Source: Acidobacteriota bacterium
GTDB lineage: Bacteria > Acidobacteriota > Blastocatellia > RBC074
NCBI GenBank assembly: GCA_017991275.1
Contig: JAGNMH010000357.1
Location: 1 to 6,068, forward strand
Direction: 5' to 3'
Length of the DNA stretch: 6,068 nucleotides
This document shows positions 5,397 to 6,068 of the stretch, one piece after another. The notes beneath the pieces were generated by a model. That model was not told the origin of the DNA, made no database searches, and worked only from the letters and a program-made list of their open reading frames with translations. Within the stretch, counting starts at the first letter, position 1, and each line of letters starts with the position of its first letter. The position numbers and the translations under genes were made by a program.

Positions 5397-6068
5397 TTAC
5401 AACTCAGCAATCTCGCCCTGTTCAAAAAGCTGCTTCATCTTGCGCCTTTGCAGCTTTCCGCTGGTTGTTCTCAGCAGCGTTCCCACGGGAGAAAGCACAA
5501 CCCGAAACGCTTCCAAACCAACTGTTTCCAGAATCCTGACGCGAATTGCCTGGCGCAAAGCCTCAACATCGCGAGCGTCAGATTCTGCAATTATCACCAA
5601 ACGCTCATCACCGCCTTCGTTAACACTGAATGCAACTACGTTTCCACGTTTGATTCCAGGCAGTTCACGTATGCTCCATTCAATGTCCTGAGGGTAATAA
5701 TTAGCGCCGCGAACAATGATCAATTCCTTGCTTCGCCCGCATACGAACAACTCTCCGTCGGCCAGGTACCCCAAATCTCCTGTGTGCAACCAGCCATCAC
5801 GCCAGGCACCGGCTGTAGCTTCAGGGTTCTGAAAGTATCCGTGTGTAACACTTGGCCCTTTGAAAACTATCTCTCCCACCTCTCGTTCAGGTAGCATCGC
5901 TCTTTCTTCATCAAGAATAGCCAATTGGTGATCGGCCAACGGAAATCCGCAAGAAACTATTTCTCTTACGCTGCCATTATTACCTGTTGCAGGAACGGCC
6001 CTTCCCAGCTTCAGTTTCTCTGCATTGATCAATTCTGTGCGGATTGGCGTTCCAGGTTTATGCAGGCT
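5397..6068 (-). CDS. Fatty acyl-AMP ligase (FAAL-type), C-terminal part; N-terminus outside window
   Basis: This is the last 223 residues of an ANL-superfamily ligase; the frame is open through the right edge, so the true start lies upstream. A TTG at 6032 is not the start, because conserved sequence continues before it. In the visible part, VSCGFPLADHQ (38-48), VGEIVFKGPSVTHGY (64-78), HTGDLG (95-100), GRSKELIIVRGANYYPQDIE (111-130) and the lysine motif RTTSGKLQRRK (200-210, Lys205) are characteristic of FAALs, which form acyl-adenylates and pass them to a carrier protein rather than to CoA. A full FAAL has roughly 580 residues, so about 40 percent is seen. The FAAL-specific insertion that blocks CoA use lies in the missing N-terminal part and cannot be checked. 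It is the first visible gene of the operon and ends 27 bases before the methyltransferase; the small ACP two genes on is its likely acceptor. Confidence 0.9.
   Translation of the reverse strand, partial: SLHKPGTPIRTELINAEKLKLGRAVPATGNNGSVREIVSCGFPLADHQLAILDEERAMLPEREVGEIVFKGPSVTHGYFQNPEATAGAWRDGWLHTGDLGYLADGELFVCGRSKELIIVRGANYYPQDIEWSIRELPGIKRGNVVAFSVNEGGDERLVIIAESDARDVEALRQAIRVRILETVGLEAFRVVLSPVGTLLRTTSGKLQRRKMKQLFEQGEIAEL

Noticed and set aside
5448..5894. 148-codon plus-strand open frame
   Set aside because: It is antisense to highly conserved FAAL motifs and has a composition typical of a shadow frame.
6030..6032. TTG at 6032 as the start of a short ligase-like protein
   Set aside because: The frame continues to the window edge, and a C-terminal ligase fragment alone would lack the adenylate-binding core. 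It is an internal Leu codon of a larger FAAL.
2430..6068. Operon as part of an exosortase A / exopolysaccharide locus, where ligase, ACP and hydrolase genes also cluster
   Set aside because: No exosortase, glycosyltransferase or polysaccharide export gene is visible, and the desaturase and CFA-family methyltransferase point to fatty-acid modification. Flanking sequence could reopen this.

Overview
This window reads as one stretch of a single lipid-metabolism operon. All six genes lie on the minus strand, so transcription runs from the right edge to the left edge. Both end genes are cut by the window. The gaps between genes are only 27 to 56 bases, no terminator-like hairpin or convincing promoter lies in any gap, and most genes have their own ribosome binding site. 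There is no RNA gene, CRISPR array, transposase or integrase.

In transcription order the genes are: (1) the C-terminal 223 residues of a fatty acyl-AMP ligase (FAAL) type adenylating enzyme, 5397-6068; (2) a short, mycolic-type cyclopropane-synthase-family SAM-dependent methyltransferase, 4521-5369; (3) a free-standing acyl carrier protein, 4232-4471; (4) a soluble di-iron acyl-ACP desaturase with all six iron ligands visible, 3339-4202; (5) an alpha/beta hydrolase, 2430-3311; (6) a large fusion of acyl-CoA/ACP-synthetase-type ligase, acyl carrier domain and PlsC-type acyltransferase, starting at 2373 and still open at base 1 after 791 codons.

The set suggests an assembly line in which a fatty acid is activated as an acyl-AMP, loaded on the small ACP, desaturated there by the di-iron enzyme, and cyclopropanated or methylated at the new double bond by the SAM enzyme. 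The hydrolase may release or proofread the acyl chain. The final fusion can in principle re-activate a free acid, hold it on its own carrier domain and pass it to an acceptor lipid. This order is inferred from family functions and gene order; substrates and product cannot be read from the sequence.

The organism is a bacterium with Shine-Dalgarno initiation, frequent TTG and GTG starts and roughly half GC by eye. The enzyme mix (actinobacterial-style desaturase and methyltransferase with ligase/acyltransferase fusions) would fit an environmental lineage such as Acidobacteriota or a myxobacterium-like group, but the sequence does not settle this. Points of interest are the composite three-domain enzyme, a His-to-Gln change at the bicarbonate-site position of the methyltransferase, a carrier protein lacking the usual Asp before its serine, and a perfect 11-bp inverted repeat embedded in an interdomain linker.
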